A stretch of DNA of 37,334 nt, from positions 1-37,334 of the forward strand of contig NZ_BAUW01000038.1 of the NCBI RefSeq assembly GCF_000517385.1, written 5' to 3'. A program made the position numbers and the translations under genes. Positions 1 through 11,031 of the stretch are shown here, piece by piece. The notes beneath the pieces were generated by a model. It saw only the letters and a program-made list of their open reading frames with translations, ran no database searches and was not told where the DNA came from. Position 1 is the first letter of the stretch. Every line of letters begins with the position of its first letter. Source of the stretch: Mesobacillus boroniphilus JCM 21738 (GTDB taxonomy: Bacteria; Bacillota; Bacilli; Bacillales; Cytobacillaceae).

Positions 1-157
1 AAACGGGTTCTTTTTTCACTTTTTAGGTGAATGACTATTCAATCAAAAGGCTTATTAGATAGATGTTTGTAGCCAATTAAAGATTTTCTATGAATAATTC
101 AGGTATAATTTAGTTATAGAACATACATTTGTATGAAAATGTATTGGAAGTGAAGAA

Positions 158-546
158 ATGGACGGTCTAAATATCAAACAAAAGAAATTTGCTGATTTTT
201 TATTAGGACAGGGAATGCAGCTGAGAGTTATATTCAAGCTGGGTATATGGCTTCAGGAAATTCTGCAGAGGTCTGTGCCAGCCGCATGTTAAGAAATGTT
301 AAGGTTATAGAATACATTCAAAGGAGGAACGAGCGATTGGACACTGAAATAATTGCGGATTTAGAAGAAACAAAGCGGTTCTGGACCACTATCATGCGGG
401 ATGAAAATGCGGATATCAGGGACAGGCTTAAGGCTTCGGAATTTATAGCTAAAACAAACGGTGCGTTTATTGAGAAAAAAGAAGTGCTTGGTGGCATTAA
501 TAATAAAATTGAATTTGGATTCATTGATCCTACATTGGATGATTAA
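158..546 (+). pseudogene. Phage terminase small subunit, frameshifted
   Basis: The reading frame starts at ATG 158 (MDGLNIKQKKFADFLLG) and continues in another frame from about base 210 (NAAESYIQAGYMASGNSAEV). Restoring one A (GGACAGGG to GGAACAGGG) gives LLGTGNAAESYIQAGY, the typical N-terminal helix-turn-helix of terminase small subunits, and a protein of about 129 aa, which is family-sized. Such proteins recognise phage DNA and recruit the large terminase ATPase/nuclease for packaging. No large subunit or other head gene follows; a terminator lies directly downstream, so this is a solitary gene or a prophage remnant. The frame break is probably a sequencing error because it lies in a short A run. 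The family call rests on motif resemblance. Confidence 0.7.
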
Positions 547-557
547 TATTTTTTTCT

Positions 558-585
558 TGCCTGGCTATATGCTGGGCATTTTTTT
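558..585 (+). terminator. Rho-independent terminator after terminase gene
   Basis: TGCCTGGC and GCTGGGCA form an 8-bp stem with two wobble pairs around a TATAT loop, followed by seven T. It begins 12 bases after the terminase stop codon. Confidence 0.65.
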
Positions 586-1162
586 GTATATTAGAAGGAA
601 TTAACATGCTACCCCGAAGCTAAATCGGGGAATGCATTGTAGTACCTTTTACGCCTTTAGAACTTGCTACGATGCCCTGCATTCACTGCCGCCAATCAAA
701 ATCGAAGACAGGGCGGAAAACAAGACAGTTGCTTTATCTGAGGTACAACGAAGCGAGTGATCGTATTGGGACAACTCAAGCGGTAATGCTTGGTTTCTGG
801 GCAGGCTGGATGCCCACAAGAAATGGCGAAAGGGGAAAAATAAGATAATCAAACAACATACCACGTTATTACAACATTGTACTTTACCCTCTTGTCGTTT
901 GCTTTGGCTTCTAAGGCTTGGCGCTCTTGCTGTTTTTTTATTAGTACAAACGAAGATTTGTGATGAAGTGGTAACAACTAGTTATTGTTTTTGTAGCTAA
1001 TATTTCCCAGATGATTGAGTATAAAAGTATCAGATGGTAAAATATTGTATGGATAATAATGTTTAAATAATAAATTTTTTACATATATTTTTAGAATACA
1101 TGCTTTTTCAACAAGTACCTTGCTATAGTAAAGGTTAATTCTTAATATGGGTGGGATTTATA
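586..1162. other. Non-coding region with IS605-like end hairpin
   Basis: No convincing gene is visible. CCCCGA (612-617) and TCGGGG (625-630) form a hairpin. Read on the minus strand, the sequence GGTACTACAATGCATT, the hairpin, then TAGCATGTTAA resembles the right end of an IS200/IS605 element, where the guide (omega) RNA of TnpB ends. No TnpB or TnpA remnant is recognisable in the next 500 bases, so this would be a decayed or non-autonomous copy. This assignment is inference. Confidence 0.3.
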
Positions 1163-4100
1163 TTGAACGTCTCCGCTGGCAATGATTTACTTCAAGCCAA
1201 GATATTAAAATGGAAGAAAGATTTAATTGATTTAACTAATCGTAATGTACTCTTAAATTTCCGCCCCAAAAAGAGCAACACTATACAGTTTTTTGAAGAA
1301 CCGCAAGAACTGTTTGATCTTTTAGTGAAAGAATCTAAAAATATAAATGTAGAAGAGTTAAAGAACCATATATTTGAGCAGATTCAAAAAAAGATGAACT
1401 TAATAGAAGAAGAACCAGAACAAAGAAAGAAAATCGCAGAAGAGAAGGAGCGGTTTAATAAAATCGTCGGCAAACTACGATTAGACGCTCGTACTCGTTT
1501 AAATGAGCAAGGAATACAAACCCTTTATCTTGTTTTTGGGGTGCTCAAGTGGAAAGAGCAAGGGAAAGACAAAGAGTTCTTGAGCCCATTGCTGTTGGTA
1601 CCTGTGGAATTGTACCGTTCCAGTGCCAACCAACCCTTCCGAATGAAAATGGTTGAGGATGAAATTGTTCTCAACCCTTTCATGGCTCACAAATTAAGGG
1701 AGGAAAAAGGCATTCCATTTCCGGAATTAAGCGACCAAGAAGATATGGACCTTGAGAAAATATGGAGTGGGATCACTGAACAAATTGACCATTTAGAAGG
1801 GTGGTCTGTTTCACCAGAAATCTATCTATCGTTGTTTTCTTTCAGTAAGCTCGTGATGTATAAAGATCTTGAAAATTACAGAGATTTGCTGGAATCCCAT
1901 CCTCTTATCGGTAAAATTTCCGGAGTGGAAGCAGATGAAAATGGAGACTTTATGGATTTGTCGTCAGTGCCGGATGAACATGAACTTGATCGTAAAGTGC
2001 CGGCCCAAGAGTCATATCTAGTATTAGATGCGGATTCAAGCCAACAACAAGCCATTATTGCTGCTAAGAATGGAGTGAGTTTTGTTTTACAGGGCCGCCT
2101 GGGACCGGAAAAAGTCAGACCATATCAAACATCATTGCCGAATGTTTGGCAGCCAACAAAAAGGTATTATTTGTTTCCGAAAAGATGGCAGCACTAGAAG
2201 TGGTAAAATCCCGTTTGGAACAGGTCGGGCTAGGTGAATTCTGTTTGGAGCTGCACAGTCATAAAGCAAATAAACGGTCAATATTGGACGCTTTCCAACA
2301 GGCTATCAATAATCATCCCAAGCAGAAACAAATTCAACACGAACTGTATTCTAACATCAATCACTTAAGGAATCAGCTTAATACATACTCGGAGAAACTG
2401 CACCAGATTCGCGCCCCTTTCGGTAAATCTGCATATGAAATTCATGGAACCTTAGCGAAACTCGATGAAATTCAGGAGATGTTGTTTGATTATGAAATTG
2501 ATGAATCGACAAATTACGAATATGTTCTGTCTCTCTTAAATAATTTAGAGCGTTTTCGCGGGCGATTGATTTTAACGGAACAGACACCCGTTTGGAAGGG
2601 GTTTAAGAAGCCAATTTATAGTCTTGAATTGTCGTCCAAATTAGAATCGTTTCTTCGAGAGTATCTGAAAAATTTAGATGCCCTTATTCACCAGTCGAAA
2701 TCTATTCATCAAACCTTAGGCTTAAGCAGTGATTCGATTGAGGACGTTTACCAAAACCATAGCATCATTGAAATGGCTAAATATTCACCTAATCCCCCAA
2801 AACATTGGTTTGACAACGAATCTATTCAATTGACAATCCAAAAGGCGCGGGAATATCAGGAGAAAATGTCCTCATTTTTAGAGGAGAGATCGTTTCTTTC
2901 AACTATCTTTCATCCAGAGATATTAGAAAAGGACATCACCAATATTTTTGTTGAGTTGTTTATGCTTTCAGATGACTTTTTTTAAAGCATTCGGTTCACA
3001 AGATGCAAAGGTGCTTATACAAGAGAGAGACATAATTAGGGACACGATTGACCTGGGAAGAGCTTCGTTGCAAACGTTACACGATTTGCGGACGATACCA
3101 GATGAATTTGGCTTCCGCCTATAAAAAAATTGGAGGAAATCCATCTTTTAAATGGTCTTATGTCAGTTGTCCTAAAAAAGCCCCGCCCAACCCAGCAGTG
3201 TTCGGTGATTTAGAAGGAGTAACTAAATCTATCAATGAGGCAAAGCAAAGGTTTTCGGATTGGGAACAAAAATGGGACATATTGAACCGAAAATATAACC
3301 CGTCAATACTTGAACTCGATTTGTATGCTCTGCGGCAAAATATAGAGACACAAGGAAATGATCTTCTACCATTGTTCACTTCCACGGTTCAGTCGGATAT
3401 TAATGATGATGCACTTTTTAATAAGCAGGTATCAATCCAGGAGCGTATTGCAAAATTTTTGGTGCAAATCCAACAATTCGAGCAAGTCAAACCAATTGTA
3501 TCTGAATCGTTTGAGACAGAATTATCTAATCTAAAGTCGGTTACAAGATTGAAACCAATATTTGAGTTGATTGCCAAAGACCCGAGGCCAACCCTTTCAT
3601 GGTTTCAACAGGAACGTCAGAATGAAATTTACAATTTCATTCAGGAGTCAAAAAATATTCATAAGAAGTATCAGCAGGAATTGTCGGCGACATTGGAAAT
3701 CTACGAGGAAGAAATATTAGATGACCGTACCTTCCAAATGTTAGAGCGGTTTGAAACCACTTATCAATCACCTGTACGGATTTTTAACGGTAGTTCCGTC
3801 GAGATCGTAAATGGCTGACTTCCAAATTGAAGCAAAAAGACAAATACGACTTTGAGTCAATGAGTAAACAAGTTCGCTCGGTCAAACGGGTTTTGGAGTA
3901 TAGAAAGTGGATCGAAGATCATCAGTCGGACTTCAGGACTTATTTTGGAAGGCATTATAAAGGTCTTGAAACCGAATGGAATCGAATTGAAGAATCTTTC
4001 TCTGTTTTTCAGGAAATTCAGCAGATGTTCCCAGGTTTCATCATCCCTGCACCTTTAAAAGAAATCTTGATACAATCGACTGGACATTTAGAGCAATTGA

Positions 4101-6925
4101 TTTCAGAATTTGAACGATTAGCAACGATCACCGGTGAGATTAAGGGAATATTGGAAACACTTAATGGGGATTTTCCTAATCTCTTCATGAAACGGAGTAG
4201 TCAACCATTAGAGCAATGGCCGATCTCAGAAACAGTTTATGAAATAAAGGAATTGCAGTTAAAACTACAAGCCTTTTACACGAATACCCAAATACTTTTG
4301 GATGTTCGAAAACCTGGTACGGTTTCTCGCCTTTCCTTAAAAGAACTGTTAGAGGACATAGGCTTATCATTAGCAGTCATCCACCTGAAAAATGAAATCA
4401 TAGAAAATGAGCCACAGTTAAAGGAGATCATGGGGTCGTGGTATAAAATGGAACAAACACCTTGGGAAAAGGTGGAGCAGGCGCTCTCAGATATTGAAGC
4501 GTTAAGAAATATCACTTCTTATATACGAAAAGTTTCAAACACTTTTAATCGAGGATTCTTTCAAGGATAACGGCCGCCATTCAGAAGTTGAACGGACTTT
4601 ACAAACATTAGAACAAACGATTCGTGTATTAATTCAAAAAGTTCCGTCCCTTTTTAGAGATTTCAAGAGAGCTGAGTCAAATCAGTGGGAGATAGAAAGC
4701 ATTGCAGATTGTTTCAAATGGTTTCAGGAGAGTCTCGGACAATGGATAGAACAATACGATATAATAAGCGGATTTTTTAAACGTGATTATATATCGCCAT
4801 CAGAGTTAAAGGAAGATCTTCAAGTAGCGATTGTCGTTCAGGAGCAGAAGATTGCTCTTGAAGCTGATTTGGATTACTTAAAGGAAACTTTCGGCCATTT
4901 CTTTTCTGGGTATACTACTAACTGGGATGTCATTTTTGACGCTTTGGCGTGGATTGAAGAGTGGATAAAGCATTTCTCCCAAGGTGAAGTTCCTGAACGG
5001 TTGGTCGCATACATTGCAGAAGGGGTGACCCCTGATCAGAAGCAAGAATTACTTCGGCTTTTCGAAAAAAGCAAAGGGCTTTTGAATCAGCATGAGCAGT
5101 TATTCTGTCATCTAGAAACTTATTTTATAAAAGAATCCCTAGTGGTAGATGGTGTGGGGTTACAAAAAAGTTACTTAAACAGGTATTATTCATGGATTAA
5201 TGAGCGTATTCAATCGATAGAGCAACTGGAGGAATGGATTCGTTATCAAAGATTGGAAATGAGAATAAGAGACTCTCAACTATCTTCTTTCTTAGAACAT
5301 CTTGAAAACGAAAAGCCTTCAAACGGTACATTCGTACAATTGTTTCAGAAACGATTTTATCGGAAATGGCTGGACCAAATTTATCAAGATGAGGAAACCC
5401 TTTATGACTTCGATGCAGAAAGAGCCAATGGAACGATTCTCGAATACAGGGAAAGTGATGAAAAGAGTCTTGATCAGAATGCTATGCGAGTGCAGGAGAT
5501 ATTGGAGCAAAAACGTAAACATGCCATCGATAGTCTTACCTATCGCCGAGAACAAGGGGTCTTACTTCATGAAATCGGCAAAAAGAAGCGGCATCTAGCG
5601 ATTAGGAAACTGCTTTCCCAAACATCAGCCTAGCTTTGGAATTGAAACCATGCTTCTTAATGAGCCCATTATCAGTCAGCCAATACTTAGATGCAAACGA
5701 TATTGCTTTCGATGTCGTTATTTTTGACGAAGCATCTCAGATTTTTCCTGAAGATGCGATTGGATCCATTATTCGTGCATCGCAAGTTATTATAGTAGGA
5801 GATAACAAACAGCTGCCTCCAACTGATTTCTTTAAGGCTGGGGGAGTAGGGGAAGAATTTGAGGATGAAAACGAAGTAGAGTATGAGAGCATTTTGGATG
5901 AGTGTATGTATGTCCTTGAGAATATGAGATTACGCTGGCATTATCGTAGCAGACATGAATCGCTCATCTCATTCTCGAACACCGCCTTTTATTCAAACAG
6001 TTTGATTACCTTCCCAAGTTCTGAGCATGGGGATGAACTTGGCGTAAAATTTGCTCACGTTCCAGATGGTTTATATGACCGCGGAGGAACAAGAAGTAAC
6101 CATAGAGAGGCAGAGGTTACAGCCAAACTGGTTTTTGAACACTTCCGCCTACATCCAAACCGTTCTTTAGGGGTGATCGCGTTTAGTGAAGCTCAAGCGA
6201 CAGAAATTCGGGAACAAATTGATCGTATGAGACGGAATGATCCTTCCATGGAACAATTCTTTAAAGAAGGCAAACATGATGAGTTTTTTGTGAAGAGTCT
6301 GGAGAATGTACAAGGGGACGAACGGGACGTAATCTTCTTCAGTATCGGTTATGGTAAAGCTCCTGATGGAAGCCTTCATATGAACTTTGGGCCGTTAAGC
6401 AAAAACGGGGGAGAGCGTCGCTTAAATGTAGCCATTACCCGGGCGAAATACCATGTTAAATTAATCAGTTCATTGTTGCCTCAAGACATTCCATTGGAAC
6501 GGACACAGAGTATTGGCGTTCACCGTTTACGAGATTATATGGAAATGGCCATGAATGGACACTTGCCAGTATATACATCTTCAAATACCGTAAAGATGTA
6601 TGATTCCCCATTTGAAGAAGATGTTTACGATGTTCTTGTCGATATGGGGTATGAAGTACACACACAAGTGGGAGCTTCAGGTTACAGAATTGATTTGGCC
6701 GTTGTCGATCCACGTAAACCGAATTCATACCTGTGTGCGATCGAGTGTGACGGAAAAACCTACCATAGCTCGAAAGTAGCCAGAGACCGAGACCGTTTAC
6801 GCCAGCAGGTACTTGAAAATTTGGGTTGGAAAATACACCGGATTTGGTCGCAGGAGTGGTTTAAGAAGCGTAATTTTGAAATAACCCGACTTAAGAATTT
6901 ATTATCTAATCTTGAAAGTAATTAA
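1163..6925 (+). pseudogene. DUF4011-helicase-Vsr-like nuclease, six frameshifts
   Basis: Six consecutive open frames (breaks near 2096, 2980, 3104, 3792, 4537 and 5617) add up, with net zero shift, to one protein of about 1920 aa. Order: DUF4011-type N-terminus (KWKKDLIDLTNRNVLLNF); Walker A near residue 312, readable as GPPGTGKS only after restoring one C in GGCCGCC; a long helical insert containing RRDRKWL; DEAS Walker B (near 1520); GDNKQLPP; superfamily 1 motifs GDERDVIFF and RRLNVAITRAK; and a C-terminal PD-(D/E)XK nuclease of the Vsr/MTES_1575 type (YRIDLAV, then AIECDGKTYH). I prefer TTG 1163 because GGGTGGG lies 8 bases upstream; GTG 1151 has no such site. The architecture matches the antiviral gene described as Hhe. 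Each break lies in a homopolymer, so the gene is probably intact in the cell. Confidence 0.85.
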
Positions 6926-6962
6926 AAAAACTAACTTTTTTGCAGAATTATAGGAAAGTGAA

Positions 6963-6990
6963 CCCCCTTGGTTGACAAGGGGGATATTTA
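6963..6990 (+). terminator. Terminator after helicase gene
   Basis: CCCCCTTG and CAAGGGGG form a perfect 8-bp stem with a 5-base loop (GTTGA). It is followed by the T-rich stretch ATATTTATTATT rather than a pure T run. It lies about 37 bases after the stop codon. Confidence 0.6.
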
Positions 6991-7617
6991 TTATTGGTTT
7001 AACATAATAGAGGGATTTCAAGGATTAGATTAAAGTATACATGTTTACCGTAGAGCTGTTTTAGGAATATGTTCTGAGTCTATTCAAACTGGAAATCGGC
7101 TTTTCACTTACTGGTATCATAACTTAAAAGTTTTGACACCAATATGCAAACTCGCTATTAATAAGCTATGTAATGGAGCCATAACTTAGTGCCATAAATA
7201 AGGGATTTTATTCGGGTGAAATATGGTTACGCAAGGGTATCAACGACAGAGTAGGTAACGTCATGTGATCCCACCGTGGCATCCAATCGTGAGAGCAACC
7301 GAGGGGACCGTGTTACAGGAATGGCACATAATTTAATCAAGAAGAGCAAATCATCCTTTTCAAAGTTCTTTTCAAAATAATTATCTTTTGATTGTTTCAT
7401 GTCCACTTTTTAGAGTAACCCCATTAGTCTCCTTTTCAGGATCTGAAGCCCGAGAATTATGTTTCGTCTTTTTCTATTAACTAATCAGGTTAGAAAAAAA
7501 TGGCGCAAAATTTAAAAGGTCAATTAATCAGATAATGTATCGGTCAAAAAGAGTAGTAAAGACTCAGCTTTTGTTATACTGATACTATCTTTTATTAAAC
7601 ATGAAATAGGTGACTAG
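6991..7617. other. Intergenic region with a resolvase scrap
   Basis: No intact gene. It contains a 12-codon serine-resolvase N-terminus (listed separately), AT-rich sequence, the dyad CTAATCAGGTTAG near 7480, and the leader of the PucR gene, with TATACT at 7575-7580 as a possible -10 element. No good -35 is evident. Confidence 0.5.
7216..7254 (+). pseudogene. Remnant of a serine resolvase N-terminus
   Basis: GTG 7216 starts MKYGYARVSTTE and then a stop. GYARVSTxxQ is the conserved start of resolvase/invertase catalytic domains and carries the catalytic serine. Nothing recognisable as resolvase follows, so only the first twelve codons remain. The full resolvase at 18740 begins MKIGYARVSTQDQ, which supports the reading. 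This could be chance similarity, but ten of the first eleven residues agree with the second copy. Confidence 0.4.
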
Positions 7618-9143
7618 ATGAACCCAGCAGGAATTACAATTAGTGATTTGCTCCGCCTTCCTGTGTTGAAGGATGCAAAGGTCATTAGCGGAGAAAAGGG
7701 ATTAGATCGTATTGTTTGGTATATAGATATTATGGAAGTACCAGATGTGAAGGGCTGGCTGAGGGAGGGAGAGTTGTTATTAACGACGGCCTATGCCATT
7801 CGTGATGATCCGGCATTGCTTCCAAAACTGGTGCAGCTATTGGCTCAGGCCGGCGCAGCAGCCTTAGCAATCAAACCGGAAAAATACATACAGGATATGC
7901 CCGTTGAGATGATACAGATCAGCAATGACTTTAATTTGCCAATTATCCAGCTTCCCAGCAGCGCTGCATACATAGATATCATTCAAGCGGTCATGGAACA
8001 AATTATCGATAAGCAAGCTTCCCTTTTGAGAAGATCCGAGGAAATATATAAAAAATTAACGACATTGGTACTGGAGAACAGCGGGATTCAAGCAGTCGCA
8101 GATAATATAGGCTTATTGTTGGAATCACAGATTTGGCTCCTCGACCAAACCGGTGAAACCATTGTTTCCTCCCCTCAGGGAGCTGCTTATATTCCATCGC
8201 CCGATATCAGTTATTGGGATATTACCGTGGATAAACAAATGGTAGGGAAACTCATAATTGAAAAAGAATTATTAGATGAGATGGATATGGTTTGTGTCGA
8301 ACAGGCACGACTTGTGTTTTCTTTAGAATTAATGAGAAGAAAAACGGCTTTGGATACGGAAAGAAATTTAAGAGGCGACTTTATTGAGGAGCTTTTGACC
8401 GGCTTGCCTCTTTCCCAGCAGGAGGTTGTCAATAAAGGCAGACAATTAGGCCTGACTCCTGAAAGTGCATGGGAAATTGTAATCATTGAGGGTGAAGATA
8501 TCATGGATGAGGATATACCATGCGTCGCCAATTAGGGGGGCTATTGAAGCAAGAGTATCAGAAGCATTCCAATAAATCGCATATACATAAACAAGGAAAC
8601 CGATTAGTACTTATGCTCTCATCACCATACCAGCTGCAACTGCCTCGAGTGAATGTGAAAACATGGAATGAAATCCTGACCCCATTGTTTAGACAGTTCA
8701 AAGGCCTACGAGTTGGCTATGGAGATAAATATCTGTTATGGGAAGTTCAGCGAAGCTATTTAGAAGCCAAGAAAGCAATCATGATTGGTTCTAGCCTGGA
8801 TAAGACCCAGCAAGTATTCATGTTTGAAGAAATAGAGCTGTTTAATTTATTGTTAGAGGCTTCGGAGAGCGTCAATATGGACAAGGCGGTAGAAAGGAAA
8901 ATTGGGAAGCTGTGGCAATATGATAGAGATAATGAGACAGATTTTGTAAAAACGTTATTTTATTATCTGTCATCGGACGGGAGTTTAGTCGAAACAGCCA
9001 AACATCTGTTCATTCACCGTAATTCGGTCAAGTATCGAATGGATAGGATCGAGGAGATTGCAGACATAAAAATCGATAGCTTCCGTCAAAAATTTGTCTA
9101 TTTCTTATGCATTTTTTATCATTTGTTTAAAACAACCACCTAA
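7618..9143 (+). pseudogene. PucR-family transcriptional regulator, one frameshift
   Basis: Two overlapping frames (7618-8535 and 8520-9143) join into one 508-aa protein after restoring one base near 8518 (ATACCATGCG). The N-terminus (ISDLLRLPVLKDAKVISG, then GELLLTTAYAI) is the PucR domain. The middle resembles the GGDEF-like CdaR segment, and the C-terminus (ETAKHLFIHRNSVKYRMDRI) is the PucR C-terminal helix-turn-helix. AGGTGA lies four bases before ATG. Known relatives control purine, amino acid or polyketide-type catabolic operons in response to the substrate. It stands alone with its own terminator, immediately upstream of and co-oriented with the racemase-to-DUF6092 cluster, which is its likely target (inference). 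Confidence 0.85.
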
Positions 9144-9144
9144 A

Positions 9145-9187
9145 ACAGAGCCTGTTGTGCTGGATGCACAACAGGCTCTGTTTTTTT
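9145..9187 (+). terminator. Strong terminator after PucR gene
   Basis: ACAGAGCCTGTTGTGC and its perfect complement GCACAACAGGCTCTGT form a 16-bp stem with a TGGAT loop, followed by seven T. It starts two bases after the stop codon, so the regulator is transcribed separately from the downstream cluster. Confidence 0.93.
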
Positions 9188-9303
9188 GGTTGCAGGGGAC
9201 ATTGTTGATCGCCTATTAAATATTTAGAATAATAAATAACATTCAAAACTTTCTTTCAATTCGGAAATTAGAATGCTGACATTTTAGGGAAGGGGCGTTC
9301 CGT

Positions 9304-9954
9304 ATGATTGGCGTAATTCGCGTATTTACAACAGACGATCAAGAAGTACTTCAACAGCATGGAAAAGTGATCACAAATTGTTATGGCCTGCCAACAGTAA
9401 ACAGATGCATACCAGATCAGCCATTAGGCATTTTTAATGATGAGACTGAAGAGAAAGCTGTGCCAAAAATCGTTAAGCTAGGAAAAACATTGGAAAAAGA
9501 AGGCTCAAAAGTTTTGGTGATCAGCTGTGCTGCAGATCCAGCCATTGAGGAGCTTCGAAAGGAAGTATCCATTCCTGTCATCGGGGCGGGAAGTGCTGCT
9601 GCACTTACAGCTTTGGCTTTAGGACAGCCAGTAGGCGTACTTGGAATCACAGACACACCTCCCGCAGTCATCAGAAACCTGCTTGGAGACTTGCTTGTTG
9701 GCTATGCAAGCCCAGAGGGAGTGGGCAATACGACAGATTTAATGACACCTTCCGGCCGTGAAAATGGACTCAAGGCTGTTCAATCCCTTTTGAACCAGGG
9801 GGCAAAAGTCATTGTCTTTGCCTGCACGGGTTTCTCAACAATTGGTCTTGCGGATGTCCTGCGGCAAGAAGTAGATGTTCCGATCATTGACGCTGTAGAG
9901 GCAGAAGGGTTATTTGCATCACTACTGCTCCGTCAGTCACTTCAAACCATTTAA
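9304..9954 (+). CDS. Asp/Glu/hydantoin racemase family protein
   Basis: 216 aa with the two-cysteine racemase pattern: VISCAADPA near residue 77 and VFACTGFSTIG near 175, each cysteine expected to act as acid/base on one face of the substrate carbon. GVLGITDTP and PIIDAVEAEG are also typical of the superfamily. AAGGGGCG precedes ATG by several bases. Relatives racemise aspartate, glutamate, allantoin or hydantoins; the motifs do not decide which. As first gene of the cluster after the PucR terminator, it probably epimerises the imported compound or an intermediate (inference). The cytosolic location is inferred from the lack of a signal peptide. Confidence 0.8.
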   Translation: MIGVIRVFTTDDQEVLQQHGKVITNCYGLPTVNRCIPDQPLGIFNDETEEKAVPKIVKLGKTLEKEGSKVLVISCAADPAIEELRKEVSIPVIGAGSAAALTALALGQPVGVLGITDTPPAVIRNLLGDLLVGYASPEGVGNTTDLMTPSGRENGLKAVQSLLNQGAKVIVFACTGFSTIGLADVLRQEVDVPIIDAVEAEGLFASLLLRQSLQTI

Positions 9955-9994
9955 AAGCTTGCCTTAAGCTTATGTTTTGAAAGAAGGTTTTCCT

Positions 9995-10905
9995 TTGGTA
10001 AGGTCTTATACAATTCTTTTGTTTTGCGTCCTGATATGGGCCGGTAATTATCTTGCCCGGCAGTTTTTGCTTTCTGAGTTTCCGCCATTATTTCTCTCAG
10101 CCTTCAGTCTGACCGTTATATCCGTTTTCTTTTTCATTATGGCTTTCGTCACCAAATCATTTGTTCGACTACAGCGGAAGGAAATCGTTATTCTATGTTT
10201 GGCCGGTTTGATTGGTCTGGTGGCAAACCAAATCTTTCTCTTTAGCGGCTTGAAATATTCTACAGCCACCAATGCTTCCTTGATTTTCAGCCTTGCTCCC
10301 CTTATTACAGCGCTGCTGCTGCCGCCTTACTAAAAGAGAAAATTACAGGAAGAATGATTATCGGAAGCTTAATCGCCATGGCAGGCATTTATCTTGTTTT
10401 ATCAGTTAAAGGAAAAATTATTTTTAACTTTGGTGATTTGCTGCTACTGGGGGGGACGGCAACATTTGCCTGTAACCTGATCTTTGTACGAATGCTGTCC
10501 AAGCGTTTGTCTGCAACGATCATTACAAGTTATAGCTTTATCATCGGTGCTCTCATGTTTGCTCCGTTTGTGATCGGCATGGATATCGAATGGACCCATT
10601 CGGTGCAATTCTGGGTATTTGCTTTGATGTCTGTCATCATCGGTCAAGGAGTGACCACAATGATGTGGAATCATGCAATGAACACGGTTGGTGCTGCCAA
10701 ATCGGCAATTGTTCTGAATTTTCAGCCGCTGATGACAATGCTGCTCGACTATTGGATCTATCACAACATCGTAACGGTTGTGCAAATGATTGGTGCCGCA
10801 CTTGTCTTCGCTGGTGTTCTGTTAAGCACCATCCAGAAAGGGTTTTTCAAGAAAAAACAAACGGGATTCATGCTGACAGCCGATGAACAAGCAGAGAAGA
10901 GATAA
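9995..10905 (+). pseudogene. DMT/EamA-family transporter, one frameshift
   Basis: Two open frames break near 10315. Restoring one G (CTGCTG to CTGGCTG) reads LITALLAAALLKEKITG and gives 303 aa with about ten hydrophobic helices, the usual two-EamA-domain size. Motifs: LLFCVLIWAGNYLARQF at the N-terminus, FLFSGLKYSTATNASLIFSL, and the second repeat ending AKSAIVLNFQPLMTMLL. I prefer TTG 9995 because AAGAAGG lies seven bases upstream; TTG 9977 would add six residues. EamA proteins are inner-membrane exporters or importers of amino acids and metabolites. Its place after the racemase suggests export of a product or overflow metabolite (inference). Confidence 0.8.
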
Positions 10906-11031
10906 ACAAACTTGTTAGTATTTTACTCAAATAGAGATAAAAGTTATTAAAAAAGGGCAGGCATCCTTAGGATGACTATAGCTTTATAGGAGCTATTTGA
11001 TTTAGGGGAAAAATAATTGGGGGGTATTTAA

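Noticed and set aside
667..864. Minus-strand 65-codon frame in the 586-1162 gap
   Set aside because: No ribosome site, unnatural composition and no recognisable motif; it overlaps the possible IS605 end.
1163..6925. Several separate genes between 1151 and 6925
   Set aside because: The frames are collinear parts of one helicase-nuclease, shifts sum to zero and no fragment has its own ribosome site.
9977..9994. TTG 9977 as start of the EamA gene
   Set aside because: TTG 9995 has AAGAAGG at ideal spacing, and the first membrane helix starts right after it.
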